Below are positions 35,919 through 47,599 of a stretch of 64,000 nucleotides of DNA, piece after piece. Location of the stretch: assembly GCA_012184525.1 (NCBI GenBank), contig WOFQ01000048.1, positions 227,253 to 291,252 of the forward strand, in the 5' to 3' direction. The notes beneath the pieces were generated by a model, which searched no databases, was not told the DNA's origin, and saw only the letters and a program-made list of their open reading frames with translations. Source of the DNA: Xenoacremonium recifei. Its lineage: Eukaryota; Ascomycota; Sordariomycetes; Hypocreales; Nectriaceae. The number at the start of each line of letters is the position of its first letter. The stretch's first letter is position 1. The position numbers were made by a program, and so were the translations under genes.

Positions 35919-36531
35919 TGTTTCGGGTTGTTTTGTTGAAGAGTTCGCGATGCAATCGTCGTTGAAGTCACTTGAGTTGACGGTTGCTTATATCGTGCAA
36001 AAGACTGCTGCATGCCAGTCGCAAGACATCTCGTCTATCGTCTAGGCGACAAAAGGCCCTTTCATATCAATTCGCATCAGCGGAAAGTCCCTAACCGCAT
36101 GACGTTGACCCAAGTCAGCGAGTTCCGTCTAGCAGTCCGGGGTTGACAAATCATTGGCCCAAGGGCGCGCTTTACAAGTGGTGGTGGTTAGACCTTACTG
36201 CGTCGAAAAAATTCGGGCTTCGGCATGCTTACAAAAAGCACGACTTAGGACGGTTCCGATGTGGAATCACGTATCAAATCATCACTTGCGACAGGGTTCT
36301 TTCATAAACAACGCCATTTCATTGCTTCAAACCAAGTCGTCGTAAATACCCCAATCATAACGGCTCTCTCCAACGTAGCAAGTATAGAACAAGTATCAAT
36401 AATACACCGGGAGGCATTCTCCTCCACCGTAATGCCACCTCCTCTCATCCCGGTGTCGTCTGTTTTAGCATTAAGAATAAGTCACCGACGCCCATCGCTG
36501 TTCATCCTCCTCATTGGATTGCACTCCTCCA
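35919..36531. other. Intergenic
   Basis: This is the promoter side of the oxidoreductase and the 3' flank of the KCH-family gene. No gene-like frame. Confidence 0.45.
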
Positions 36532-38530
36532 CTAGTAGTCGCGACCTCTTTGAGACTCAACATCATATCCGTAGGGCGATGCCCGTCCTCCTTGCGGAGT
36601 TCCTACTCTTTGAGGGGTTCCAACCCTCTGAGGAGTCCCTACTCGCGGCGCCGGGGACGACCTCATGCCATACTGAGATGATTGATCATAGTAATCTGTA
36701 GGGGGGCCTCGAGGTGGCATAGGGGACGTCATGTTGCGTGCAGGAGGGAACTGGGGTCCTCGTGGGTTGACAGGGCCTGTGGCACTCCGCATTGGGGAAT
36801 TCATAGGCCTTCCCTGAGGCGGCTCAATCGGTCCTGTGGCGCTTCGCATAGGAGAGTTCATAGGTCGGCCTTGAGAAGGCATGTCCATTGGGCCTGCAGT
36901 CGCACTCCGCATGGGAGAGTTCATGGGCCGTCCCTGAGAAGACATCTCGTAGGAAGTGGTCTCAATCGGCGAAGGAACTCTCTGGGCATCAGGGTTGTAA
37001 GCCTGGAACTCCCGGGGTCCCGGCGTTCCGCCGCGTTGAGGGGCCATCGTGGACTGGGCGTAGCTATCGAAGGTCCGGGCCGTGTTTGAACGCACAGGAG
37101 CCGGGAACGGAGGCATAGTCTCCGTGTGAATCTGATCTGGGCTTTCAGTGAATGAAGCGCCATTCCCGCCGCCGTATGCCGACGCGTTGGACGTCGAACC
37201 CATGCGGTTCATGGGAGCCCGAGGTCCAAAGCTCGAGTTCGAAGTCAGGGTTCGCGGGGGAGGGTAATCAGGCATTGAGGGCGCAGGTGAGCCAGATCGT
37301 GCATAGCCCATGTCTGCGCCAGCGCTCACGAGAGGCGTTCGAGACGAGTATGTAGCGGTCGAGGCCATAGTGCCAGTTCTTGTGGGAGCTGGGCGCTTCT
37401 GGTCCATGCCGAGCGGTGTTCCCGGTCGAGAACTGTAAGCCGGAAGGGTCGCCATGGTGTCGTTTCGGTTCAGCATTGGCAGAGTCGGGGTCTTGTCGTC
37501 CAAACCAGGTCCCATATCCGGCAGGGTCGGTAGAGTAGCCATACGGTCCAACTGAGGCTTCTCGCCGTTCTTCTTCGCCATCTTGAGCTCAGTACGGACG
37601 CGATTAGCCTCCTCCCTCGCTAGAGCCTTGTTGACCTTCTTTGTCACAATCTTCAACAGAGCCTTGGTGACCTTTCGAGCACAGTAGCCACGGAGACCTC
37701 CGTCGGTACGCGGAATCCAGTGCCAAAGGAAGAAGACCCAGAAGAAGAAGGCGGCCAGGAGGAAAAGGGCAGAGAAGACCCAGACAACTAAGGTGAAGCA
37801 CATGCCGGACAAAATAAGGGCTTGCTGGTAATCTTCCTCGGCCAGAGACTTGATGTTATTAAAGAAGCCCTCGATGGAAGTTCCGACGTTGGAGTCGCTG
37901 ACGGCGAGCTTAGCCTCGTACACGGCCTTGAGCGTGAAGGCATTGACGACCTGTCTCGGGCCAGAGCAAAGGATGACACGAATCCAAGCTATTAAATGGG
38001 GTCAGCAAACGATAACAGCGGCGGTTTCTACTATGCTCACATTGGAAGCTGAAGTATGTAAAGAGAGCAATATACTCTGCGCCCTGCTTGCTCTTGGTCA
38101 AGGCAGCGAAGACTTGGAATCTCCTCCAGCCCTGGCCAGAGCCGAGTCTGATAGACTCCCATCTGACTGCCAAGCTATCGAGATAACATTCGGCAACGTT
38201 GCCCCGCCTCATAACGCGAAAGGCTCGGATGCCCTCATAACCGAGGTTGACAAAGGACAAGATGATGCAGATGGAGAAGATCCATTTCGAAATGTCGAAG
38301 GAGATGGCGGGGTCGATCTTAGAGGACCATCGATTGAAGGCGAGCAGGTTAACTGCAGTGAAGCTGTCGACAGCGTAGACGGCCACAGACACAATGAGCA
38401 TAACCCAGAGGTAGATGTAGGCCAAGATGGTACCACATCCTTTGGACCTGAAGTCGCGGAGGTTGATGTAATCCCACTTCTGGTCGGCAAAGTCCTCGGT
38501 CTGCTTCTTACGGTGACTGAGACAACCCAT
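36532..38530 (-). CDS. KCH1: KCH-family low-affinity potassium channel/transporter protein
   Basis: Exons 38530-38041 and 37988-36532 give 648 residues. It begins MGCLSHRK, with a Cys at position 3 that could be lipidated. Hydrophobic segments lie near residues 38-58 (ILAYIYLWVMLIVSVAVYAV), 85-105 and a pair around 200-245 (GMCFTLVVWVFSALFLLAAFFFWVFFLW). WESIRLGSGQGWRRFQVFAALTKSK and SFQSWIRVILCSGPRQV fit the fungal Kch1/Prm6 family, which promotes potassium influx linked to calcium signalling during mating and growth. The long C-terminal tail (about 270-648) is disordered and Pro/Ser/Arg-rich, with three near-identical GRPMNSPMRSAT units and three RVGTPQ units near its end. Confidence 0.85.
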
Positions 38531-40900
38531 TGTGACGAGATGTTGAGATGAAAGAGCGGCCAGCCGAATCGAAAGAGTCCAAATGAAGGTCGAAGAGAGG
38601 GTATTTCAAGAGAGATTCGGCAACGAGGGTATCAAAATCGAACAGAAGGAATGAATGAATGAGCGCGTGAAGGACAATGAGCGGTCCTGCCAGAGCTCTC
38701 GTCGTTCCTCGCCAGCGAAGGTTCGACTGCGCTGCTAACCAGAGCGGGCGTCCGAGTCGAGATCAGGTCGGTTTCGTCCCTCACCAGATAATGATGGTGA
38801 TGATGTCGAAGAAGGAGAGGAAGCGGTCGAAGAATAAGCAACAGCTGCCTCTTGACGGAGTACCAGGGAGCTGATACGCCGGTGTTTGGACGGTGGAGTC
38901 GGATTGGGTGATGAGGCGCCCGGTCGATGCGCGTTGGGGGTGGGCCGTCAATCTCGAGAGGGCATATTATCGCTTGTTGGCAGAACAAACGAGATGGCGA
39001 GGGCTGTCGTCCGATGCCGGCTCACAGGGCATGAAGAGATGTCGATGCCGGGCAGAGTTGTCGAGTTCAAGAGGCGTCGAATGCTGAATCACCTGCTGTG
39101 TGATAGTCGGGACGATGTGGCACGGGCGAGGCAGGGCCGGGTATCAGAGTGTCGGAAGGGGAATCAATGTGAGAAGACAATAATAGATAGGTGACAAAAG
39201 AGAGAACGAGGGGCTATTGTTGTCTAATTTTCGCAAAGTGAACGCTGTGACAACAACCAAAAGCACAAAAGACAGTGCGAAATGCCGGCGGGAGGCTGGA
39301 CTCGACGAAAGCAACGAGAGTCGCGAGATCTGATGTAGATGAAGAGGCCAAATGAAAGGGGGCTTGGGGGCTTGAAGGGAGACGGGAGGCGCCCAGGACA
39401 AGGTACGTACCTGGATTGACGGGCCCCATCCAGATGCAGGTACTCGCGGGCGTAGGCTGCATCGGGGCTAGCGCGGGTCGAGGGCCGTTTTAGGGGGAAC
39501 CGTTGCAGCGGCCGGGCAGGCGCTGATTGGCGGGCGGCGATATCTGAGGGACAGGAGCGTTGGAGGGGGTGGCCGCCCGCGAGGGAAGGAGCGGAGGGAG
39601 GGGGTTGGGTGCAGGTCTGTCTGGTCTTGCCCGGGGCCGCCAGCACTAACCGCTGGGCGCCTTTCGCTGGAATTCGCAGGCGTCATTGGCGGGACATTCT
39701 CGAACCTCCAATCCATTGGATCACGGCGGGCGGTCTGGACGCTCGACATCGGACGAATGGCCGCCGGATGGGCGTCTCGCAGCCAGTCGACGATGCTGTC
39801 GTGACGAACAACAACGAACGGATACATAGTGCACAGCGTTCTTCGCGAGCGCCTGCGGTGTGCCCTCGCGGTTATCGCATCTTCTTCCGCCGCCTGCCCG
39901 CACGAACTGCAAATCCGCTCCCTCGCACTACCGATGAAACATGCTAGACCCTGCGCGCGCGGGCTCTTGGCTCCCTCTGCAAGACGCCGGGGATTGGCGA
40001 TCATCGAGGTCCCTTTGCGGAAATGCCACTCGCTGGATATCCTCAACCGCCAGACCAGCGTCTTTGTCAGACTGTCGCTTATTGTTGCAGACCGCCCGAG
40101 CAGGGCAACTATTTACAGACGGCGCTTGAGTGTCAACACGGCGCTTGATCGTCCGAGACCAAGGGAGCCGAGCGCTCAACCAGCCCCGATGATCAAGTTG
40201 ATCGCAATCCGCGCTCAAACGGACGAGTCTCTCTCTCCCTCCCAGCTCGCCCGCTTATCCCGAGCGGCAAGTTGCTCCCGCGCGGGGCTCCTATCATCAT
40301 CGCCGTCGGGAGGCAGCTCATCTGTTTGAAACAAGCCGTCGCAAAGTCGCACGTTTTCCCGTCTCCGGCCGTTCGTTTCATCGCGGCCTATCAGAAAAAT
40401 AGTCCGCACCTATTCATTATTCCGTGACCATGTTCTAGACCATACGCCAGTGCTACTACATGTACTTTGCTTCCGACAAGTGTCTCTGTCATTGGTCCTC
40501 TGCTCAAGCTTGTAGGACCGGTCACTTCCCTACCCTAGAGATGGCTTTCCAACAACCACATGATAACCTGAATACCCAGTACGGGATGCCAGTAAAATGT
40601 TAAAGCTTGCCTAGGATAGAGTTCAAACAAAGAAACTACATCGCCGCTATGAGAGGCACGGACGATGCGCCAGAGTTGGTGATGTGGTGATAGCACGTGC
40701 CATAGTGTTTCTTTGTTCTCCAAGCCCAGTGATGATGGAAGCACCCATCACTTACACCAATCTTGAGCACAATAGAAAACCGACAAAGGCAATCATGTAC
40801 CCGTATCTATATCTCAACCACTTTCTAGTCCCTCTCCCCTTGAGGACAACAAGACTCCTTTCTTCTCTCGCTGCCGCCCCAAGAACATCGTGAAGACACC
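38531..40900. other. 2.4-kb region without a supportable gene
   Basis: This is the shared upstream side of the KCH gene and the pseudokinase gene. It is GC-rich at 39.4-40.3 kb with overlapping chance frames on both strands. Long regulatory or untranslated sequence is likely. No RNA gene seen. Confidence 0.45.
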
Positions 40901-42328
40901 ATGAAAGACAACCAATTCAAGTCGGAGAGCGAATTCGAGCTTGTCAAAGAGCTGAATGACGGTGTCTGGATAGCAAACCGGAAGACAGATCCTACCGGAG
41001 AGCGTTTCCTTGCCCGTCGCATCGATGGCTTCGACAAGCTCTACTGGGCTATTCTCGGGGGCCAGTCTCTGAAAGCCGATGACAGGAAATTCTTGGCTCT
41101 CAAGGATCTCCTCTACGACTTTAACCAGGGGGCCACCATTGCGCAAATACTGAACCACGAGAACGTCATATCGATCGTTGGCCACATCCACCGTGAGCCT
41201 TTCATCGCCTCTCAGCCCAATATCACATCCGAAGATTATCTCGTATGGGACTACTGTGACGCCTCCAACCTCGCCGCAGTTTTCAAGAACTATCCCCACG
41301 ATGGCAATCCAGCCTACTATCTGCCCGAGTCTCTTTGCTGGCACGTCCTCCGCGCACTCGCCCGAGCAACAGCCCATCTCCACGATGGGAAGCGCGCCTC
41401 CCGCGCCAAGGGAAAGGACGCCGAGAATCATCTCGTCTCGTTCAAAGGGACGGATAGCGACTGGCTTCCTATCCTCCATCGAGCGATAGTGGCCGAAAAT
41501 GTCAATTTCCAACACCCTCGAGGCATCGAGACTTACGGGCCTTGCAAGCTGGGAAACTTTAGCAGAGCGGCGGTAGTTAGCCATACGGACAACCTCTCCA
41601 TCACCTCTAGGTCAGGATGGACGCCGTTCCAAGAGATTTGGTCCAACTGGAACGAGGAGGTTGATAAGGTTCCGATCGTAAGTCCACTTAGCTATTCACT
41701 CTACGACAATTGATTCTGACACAAATGACAGACGGATCGGCCGTATACTCAAGAGGACGAGCTCTTCGCTGTTGGCGCCCTCGTCTTTAGAATGATGACG
41801 GGGACTCTACCCCAGTACGAATGCAGCTGGTGCTTCTGCTCCCACATCGAGCACTGCGGCCCAATGTGTCCTGGGGCAGAATGCCGCGGCGAGGAAACAG
41901 GCGACGGCGAGTGTATGTACGGCGGATGCAAGCACATGCCCGAGCAGGATTGCAGCGACGGCACGAGCCGATGGAGAAACTGCCCTCACGGCTGCGATCG
42001 GCCTCAGGTCAACATCGACCACTGGCTGATGCGGTCGCGATACTCGAGGTTCCTGCGGAAGACTGTCCAGGGGTTTCTCATCTACGATCCCAAGGAGGAA
42101 TTGCAGGCCGGGCCGTTCTGGAAGAAAGCGCAGGAGCTGGAGAAGGCATATCAGGCGTGGAAGACGGAGACAGAGGAGGGGAGGGAGTTTCAGGATGTGG
42201 ATGATGATGTGGCCGCGCGGAAGAAGCCTGGCGAGGAGGGAGAGGAGGAGGAGGAAGAGGAGGCCGAGGCTGAAGGGGAGGATGAGGAGGAGCTGTCTGT
42301 GAATGACGACGACATGCATGACTATTGA
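40901..42328 (+). CDS. Protein-kinase-fold pseudokinase with Cys-rich insertion
   Basis: Exons 40901-41677 and 41732-42328 give 457 residues. The kinase fold is recognisable. FELVKELNDGVWIANRK and ERFLARRID stand for the N-lobe strands, ILNHENVISIVGHI and DYLVWDYCDASNL for alphaC and the hinge, WLPILHRAIVAENVNFQ for the catalytic loop and PCKLGNFSRA for the metal-binding segment. Key residues are altered: the HRD aspartate is Ala (HRA), DFG is GNF and the VAIK lysine is replaced by Arg, so it is unlikely to phosphorylate. After ELFAVGALVFRMMTGTLP comes an approximately 60-residue Cys-rich insertion (CSWCFCSHIEHC, CPGAEC, CMYGGC). The tail is very acidic (EEGEEEEEEEAEAE). Probably a scaffold or sensor. 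Confidence 0.75.
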
Positions 42329-42869
42329 CGATCGGCGCTGGGGGATCGTCGTATCTTTTCGTTTGGCTGTTCGTATTTGATGGATCGTCCTTGATATCAC
42401 GAGTTTATCTTTTGTCCGGAGTGAAATGCCCAATCATCACAGCAATGGCGTGGGCGGCCACCACGAGCTGAGGAAGCAACCCCGCACTTGCCTGGGAGGA
42501 CCCTGGAAATTCCCTGGCAGGCAGATGGAAGTCTAGCACTAGCACTAATGGGAGGCGCCCCGCTATCAGCCATTTGCGGGCGGTGCTAACTCAATCAATC
42601 TCCCAACCTCACTCACCTCACTTCATCGTCTATCGTCAGAGCTCCAACTGCAGTTTCCGCCATCGCCAATTCCCACGATACGGCTCACACGGGAGGTCCA
42701 TACACCCACGCACCACCTCAAGAACCTCCCATTGAAGCTGCCACCGTCTCGAGCCGGACCATACCGCCTCGGCAACTCTCGAGGCCTATCGCGACGCCCC
42801 GAAGCTCCCTAATCCCCTCCCTCCCTCGAGCTTCACCACCACCACCCTCAGCAGCGCGACACAACCACC
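42329..42869. other. Intergenic
   Basis: Pyrimidine-rich promoter and leader of the 42870 gene (42600-42860). No gene seen. Confidence 0.45.
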
Positions 42870-43640
42870 ATGTCTCTCCCGCACCCAACGCCGCCCCTGC
42901 TCCTCACCAAGCGCCTCACCGCCTTCCTCCACGCCAACCAGACGCCCCAGCTCCCAACCCTCCTGCTCACCACTCCGCACGGCAAACTCCTCGCCCACGC
43001 CTCGCCCTCGCCTGTCTCCGTGCTGCGCACCCACGCCACCGTCGCCGCCTCGCTGCTCGCCATCCATACCTCCGCGTCCGCTGCGTTGCCTTTTGCTCTT
43101 CCCGGTGCGCGCACGCCCGATCCCATCGGCTCGTCGCCGCCCGAGGAGGAAGAAGAAGATGATGCAGATGATGAGGGGGATGGATCAGCACTGAGCAGCA
43201 GCGGGATCAACCCCGATGATAACGATTCGGCCTCGCGCCCGCCCCGCCGTCCACGCACTATCAAGCCTGTAACGTTGACCGTACAGCTCACGCGCGGCAC
43301 CGTCGTCGTGCGCCGCCTGCGCTGCGGCCTGCTCTTCGTGTGCGTCGGCCCAGCAGCCAGCGACGCCGAACACCACCAGCACCCGAACAACCACCACGAG
43401 CACCACCACCACCACGGGCTACACTTCGGACACCACCTGCACGGCGAGAATAGCCAGGTCGGCAGCCCGAGCGAGGTGGACAGCATGATCAGCGCAGGTG
43501 GGCAGACGACAACAAGTCTGGACAGCGCGGGGGCGGCGGCCGTCGTGGCGATGCGAAGACATGCGGCGGATCTGGCGCGGTGGCTGGATGATAAGCTAGG
43601 GACGTTGACGGTGCCGGAGGAGGGCGTGGGTGTTGAGTAG
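42870..43640 (+). CDS. Small protein, possible roadblock/LC7-like fold, His-rich segment
   Basis: An intronless frame of 256 residues. The start (LTKRLTAFLHANQTPQLPTL then LLTTPHGKLLAHASP) and the segments VTLTVQLTRGTVVVRRLRCG and AAVVAMRRHAADLARWLDDK are compatible with a roadblock/LC7 fold. That fold is used by the Ragulator/EGO complex that anchors TORC1 regulators at the vacuole. Between fold halves are an acidic/Ser linker and, near residues 172-196, a His-rich stretch (HHEHHHHHGLHFGHHLHG) that could bind metal ions. The match is weak and rests on secondary-structure pattern, and a lineage-specific protein is equally possible. High GC and clean codons support coding. Confidence 0.5.
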   Translation: MSLPHPTPPLLLTKRLTAFLHANQTPQLPTLLLTTPHGKLLAHASPSPVSVLRTHATVAASLLAIHTSASAALPFALPGARTPDPIGSSPPEEEEEDDADDEGDGSALSSSGINPDDNDSASRPPRRPRTIKPVTLTVQLTRGTVVVRRLRCGLLFVCVGPAASDAEHHQHPNNHHEHHHHHGLHFGHHLHGENSQVGSPSEVDSMISAGGQTTTSLDSAGAAAVVAMRRHAADLARWLDDKLGTLTVPEEGVGVE

Positions 43641-44074
43641 ACAAGTCACAAACTGTGGGTTTTCTTTGTTAGCCAGCATGGACGGCGTTATGGGATAAAA
43701 ATCACCTTGCGGCATCGTACCAGGCTTTCGTCTCTACGAGAGATGAAAAGGAGTCGGGTGATGATGTCTTGATCAGGCGCAGGGTGACGGCATGGACAAT
43801 ACCAAGGGTACATATTATAACGCGAGCACTTGGACTTAATGACGAAGCAATTTTCTTCTTTCTCAGATATTATTACACTATCATCTTCCATTTTGTAGAG
43901 TTATCGTAAAGGCACGCTGTGCGTTAAAGCAACCCATCACCGAGGATATCTCCTTGTCCGAAATCAACTCAACGCCGGTTCCTATCCCCAAAACGCCTGA
44001 CTATGTGCCGTTTGTAGATGCATATATGCATGTCCCCTTTTGCGAACGCACGTATCAACCCCTCACGAGACTTC
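43641..44074. other. Convergent intergenic region
   Basis: Between the 3' ends of the 42870 and 44075 genes. No gene seen. Confidence 0.5.
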
Positions 44075-46119
44075 CTACTCGATACTCATCCGCATAATCC
44101 CATCGTTCGTGTCCACCATGCCCTGGAAGCCAACCCTGCCCTTCCCATTGACTCTCGGCCCCGTCCCGGCCGCCGTCGAGCCACCAGACACATTCCCCGG
44201 CGTGCTCCCCGACTCACTCGGCGCACTACTCCCAGCCTTATCGCCGCCATTACTGCCCGGCCGGGACGTGCCCCAAGGCGCAACATCGCGCTGCAGCGGG
44301 CTCTGCAGGATGGGCGAGTTATGCACGCTCATGCCGGGGCTGACGGCGCGGCGCTTGAAGCTGACGGGGTCGAAGTCGTCCTCGCGGCGGCGCTTGCTGT
44401 TGATGCGGCGGGTGATCTCGGCGGCGCTGGGCGGCTGCGGGCCGGTGAACGGGCCGGCGGGCTGCGAGGCGTCAGCGGCGGACCGGGGCGTGGAGGAGGA
44501 CGTGGCGCCTACGGGGTATCCCACGGATCCGGCCATGGAGGGCGAGTCCATGGCGACGTCTTCGCTGATGCCGGACGAAGAGCCGCGGGGGAGGAAGGCA
44601 GCGGGTGGCGGTGTTGTCCTGGCGCCGCCGGTGCTGCTCGACTCGGAGAAAGTGTCCCAGAAGTTTTTGCCCTTGGAGTTCTTCATGGCGTGTTGCTTGA
44701 AGCTGCTGGATAGTCCCAATGCAAGATCGCCCATCATGTCGTCCTCCGGGACGTCACCAAGGGACTCTTGCTGGGCCATAATCGGAGACGAGGGTGCAGT
44801 CATGGCTGTTTGAGTCGAATCCAGGAGCGGCGCTGGTATCCTCGGTTCAAGATCCATGTCACTCTCGCGAACCTGCTTGACCACCTCAGCCTCTCGCCGA
44901 AATTCCGTCTCCGCTGGTGCACTCTCTTCCATGAGCGCGGCTCGAATACGAGCAAACGTCTTGGTTTTGGGCTGTTATCATGTCAGCGCCCATCCATTGA
45001 AACGAAACAAAGGCCGTATCATACCAGCATGTTCCCCCGCCTTGTCACAGCCCTTCGAATCACATTCCGCTGCCCGTCGGGTCCAACCCCGCTGTTCTCC
45101 ATGGCATCGTCGCCTTCGACGCTCGAAATGTGCAGTTGATTCGCCTGCCAGCTGATGCTCTCGCGCCTAGCATGAGAAGCATTGGTAGGTGGCGATCGTG
45201 AAAGTGAAGCCGCAGTACTGTTAAATCCTAACCCCAGCGGGCCTCTGACCTTCTTTTTAGGTGGTTTGCGTGGACGTTGCCGTTGCTGAAAACTCATGAG
45301 ACTGCTCATAGCCGGAGAGCCAAACGGGCCGCCCATGGTTTGGCCCATCACCGGGGCAATCTTCGACACTTGTGGAGTGGTAACGTATGTCTCGTCTTCC
45401 ATATCCTCGTCCATCAGATCATCGTCGGAGGTGCTCGACGAATCAGACCCAATGGCATGCGTGCTCCCAAGCGAACCGCTAATGTGCATCTTCTCCTGGT
45501 TTCCCATCACTGACCACAGCGACGAAGATGTTTGTTCTGGTCCTCCGAATTCGCCTCGTCGACCGGGGATGTTCATGGCACGGCCGCCGAGAGTCGGCGA
45601 CGAATTCGGCGAGGACTGCTCGGCCAGCGTTGAATGATGCAGACTGGTGGCGGCCCGAGAGAAGTCGAGTCCCCGAGAACGGCGAGGGAGGATATTCGTC
45701 GGCGAGGCATAGATCTGCGAGTGGTCGAGCTTTGGTGACAACGGGGCGGGCTTGTTCATGTAGGGGTTCGATCCAGCAGCCGGAGGAGTGAATTCGCGAG
45801 ACGGCGGCATGTGCAGGGCGAGGCCTCGAGGCGCGAAATCGACCCGGCGCGGCGTAACGGGTGCGGCAATCTGGTGGATGTTGCTGTCGTCCTTGGAAGT
45901 TCGCCGCGATGCCTCGATAATGTGCGGCGAGGGAGACAGCTTGCTGGGCGTGCCTCCGCCATCCGAGTAGCTCCTGGTCTTGGTCAAGGGCGAGCGGCCC
46001 AATGTCCCAGTCCGAGACAGAGCATCAGAGCTGATTGCATCGTCACCGCCCTTGTAATCGTCCATAATGGCCGACTCGTCGAGCAATTCGCTAGGCGTCG
46101 TAACAGATCGTTGGTCCAT
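44075..46119 (-). CDS. Ser/Pro-rich ascomycete protein of unknown function
   Basis: Exons 46119-45025 and 44971-44075 join in phase to 663 residues. Most of it is disordered, with many SP/TP sites (SPLTKTRSYSDGG, PSKLSPSPH, APVTPRRVDFAP) suited to CDK-type phosphorylation. The middle has an acidic patch (DDDLMDEDMEDETYV) and basic PRKPPKKKVRGPLGLGFN. The most ordered part spans the intron: RRAVTRRGNMLPKTKTFARI then RAALMEESAP and REAEVVKQVRESD. A second basic motif ITRRINSKRRREDDFDP and KRRAVSPG lies near residue 570. I do not recognise a named family. A nuclear cell-cycle or transcription regulator is plausible only as inference. Confidence 0.7.
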
Positions 46120-46820
46120 GGCGTAGTTGGAGATGGAGAGCCTAACAAGATTCGGTGTGGTGGTTAGCTGGAGTTGGCTGGCTTCCGCGGCGGCTGCATC
46201 GATCGCGCAAGTGTGAGGCTTGTCAGGGCGCGATGTCTGCGAGAGGCACTGAAGAGGCGGACACCATCGTTTCTCAGGGACAAAAGCAGACGATGATCAC
46301 GCTGAGGTTGAGAAGATGGAAGAGTGCGGAGGATGTTGAAGTTGAGGTGACGGCGGGAACTCGAAAAGGTATGGTCCAAGGGCGGCAACGAGGAAGCTAG
46401 CGGGAGTTGACTTTTGGTCATGGAACCTTACCGGAACCGAGCGCCTGGGCCTGGTAATTGCCCTGGTAGCGACAAGCTCCAGCGCTCAATGGCTCACGGC
46501 TGAGACAGTCTCACATTTAGGAAATGATGTTATAACAAGCACTGCATGTTTTCGGCGAAAGCCACTCTCTACTATATTTTGAATGTTTTTTATTATCCCT
46601 CTTTTTCATGGGTAGCACTAGAAATGCTAGCCATCCCACCACCCTACTGCTAAAGTGTCACCACCCGCTGTGATTTTACCTTGTGAATCACAGTGTAGAC
46701 GTCAATTCATATTTCCTAGGTAATTAATAAGAGGAAAAAACTGGAATTCCAGCTAACTTGGTTACCACAATGCATTACCACACAGTCCACCCCTTTCCGC
46801 CTCCATCTGTGTAGTTGCCA
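46120..46820. other. Start of accessory region, A/T-rich
   Basis: Promoter side of the 46119 gene grading into A/T-rich DNA (46500-46760). No gene. From here to the right edge mobile-element traces and HET/NLR genes dominate. Confidence 0.5.
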
Positions 46821-47141
46821 TCACTCCCTGTAGCTCTGCCGCTCTAGACCCCCCAAAGCAGATGGCCCGCTTACACCACCTTGCAATTCCCCTCGTTCAT
46901 TCACTCTGCTCAAGAATCCGCCTTTGAAGGCAGAGTCGCCTAGAAGTTGCATCTTCTCCAGCCCGGTCTGCTGCCCAGGCTCCATAACGGTCAAAGGCCC
47001 TTCAACTGCTTCTGACACTAGGTCGGCAGACTACTCGAGCCATCCAGCGTCGGATAACTGGATTTCGCGGAGGTTGGTCATTCCGAGTGTCAAGATCGTA
47101 AAAACGATCCCTATGGCTGAGACGTAGTCGCTGATTGCCAT
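46821..47141 (-). pseudogene. Possible degenerate small ORF with one in-frame TAG
   Basis: From ATG 47141 one frame reads MAISDYVSAIGIVFTILTLG (a hydrophobic N-terminus), then 16 more residues to a TAG at 47031-47033. It continues in the same frame for 70 codons (EAVEGPLTVMEPGQQTGLEK) to a stop at 46821. The continuation on both sides of a single stop suggests an old coding sequence, possibly a small membrane-anchored protein. It is too short to be sure and no family is recognised. Confidence 0.25.
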
Positions 47142-47599
47142 GGCCGCGGTTAACGAATGAAGATGACAAGAGAAGAAGAAGACTACGGACAAGACGCGAG
47201 CTTGCAGCAGTTCCTAAAGATAAATAAGTGTTAATGGAGTAGTCTCAACCAAGACATATCTTACTTACCACATAGCGCGAGCAAATATTACTGGTCAGGT
47301 AGTCTTCTAGACCGGACACCTCTTCACTGGAGACCCTTGATCTCTTTCTTGCTTGACCATCCATATCAATATGGTGCTCAGTACGGGCGCAAAGCGGCTC
47401 ATTGGTTTCTCCTTTGCTGCCTCTATGACCTGTCCCTCTGCAAACGCCAAGTTGGCGTTTTCGTCAGCATCGTCGTTGGCCTCTGTGCAGATGTCGGCTG
47501 TCGATGACATTTCTGTCGAGTTGCTCCCATCTGTGTCAATATTCGTGCGCCACGGCTTGGCGAATTTACCCGGGGGGTCAACGGTGCTGTCGTCGTCAT
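47142..47599. other. Spacer with no gene
   Basis: Lies between the degenerate ORF and the integrase relic and may contain further decayed retroelement sequence. Nothing specific is recognisable. Confidence 0.35.

Noticed and set aside
39468..40329. Overlapping 192-codon minus and 166-codon plus frames
   Set aside because: They overlap over part of their length on opposite strands in GC-rich intergenic DNA, are Arg/Ala-rich and have no domains.
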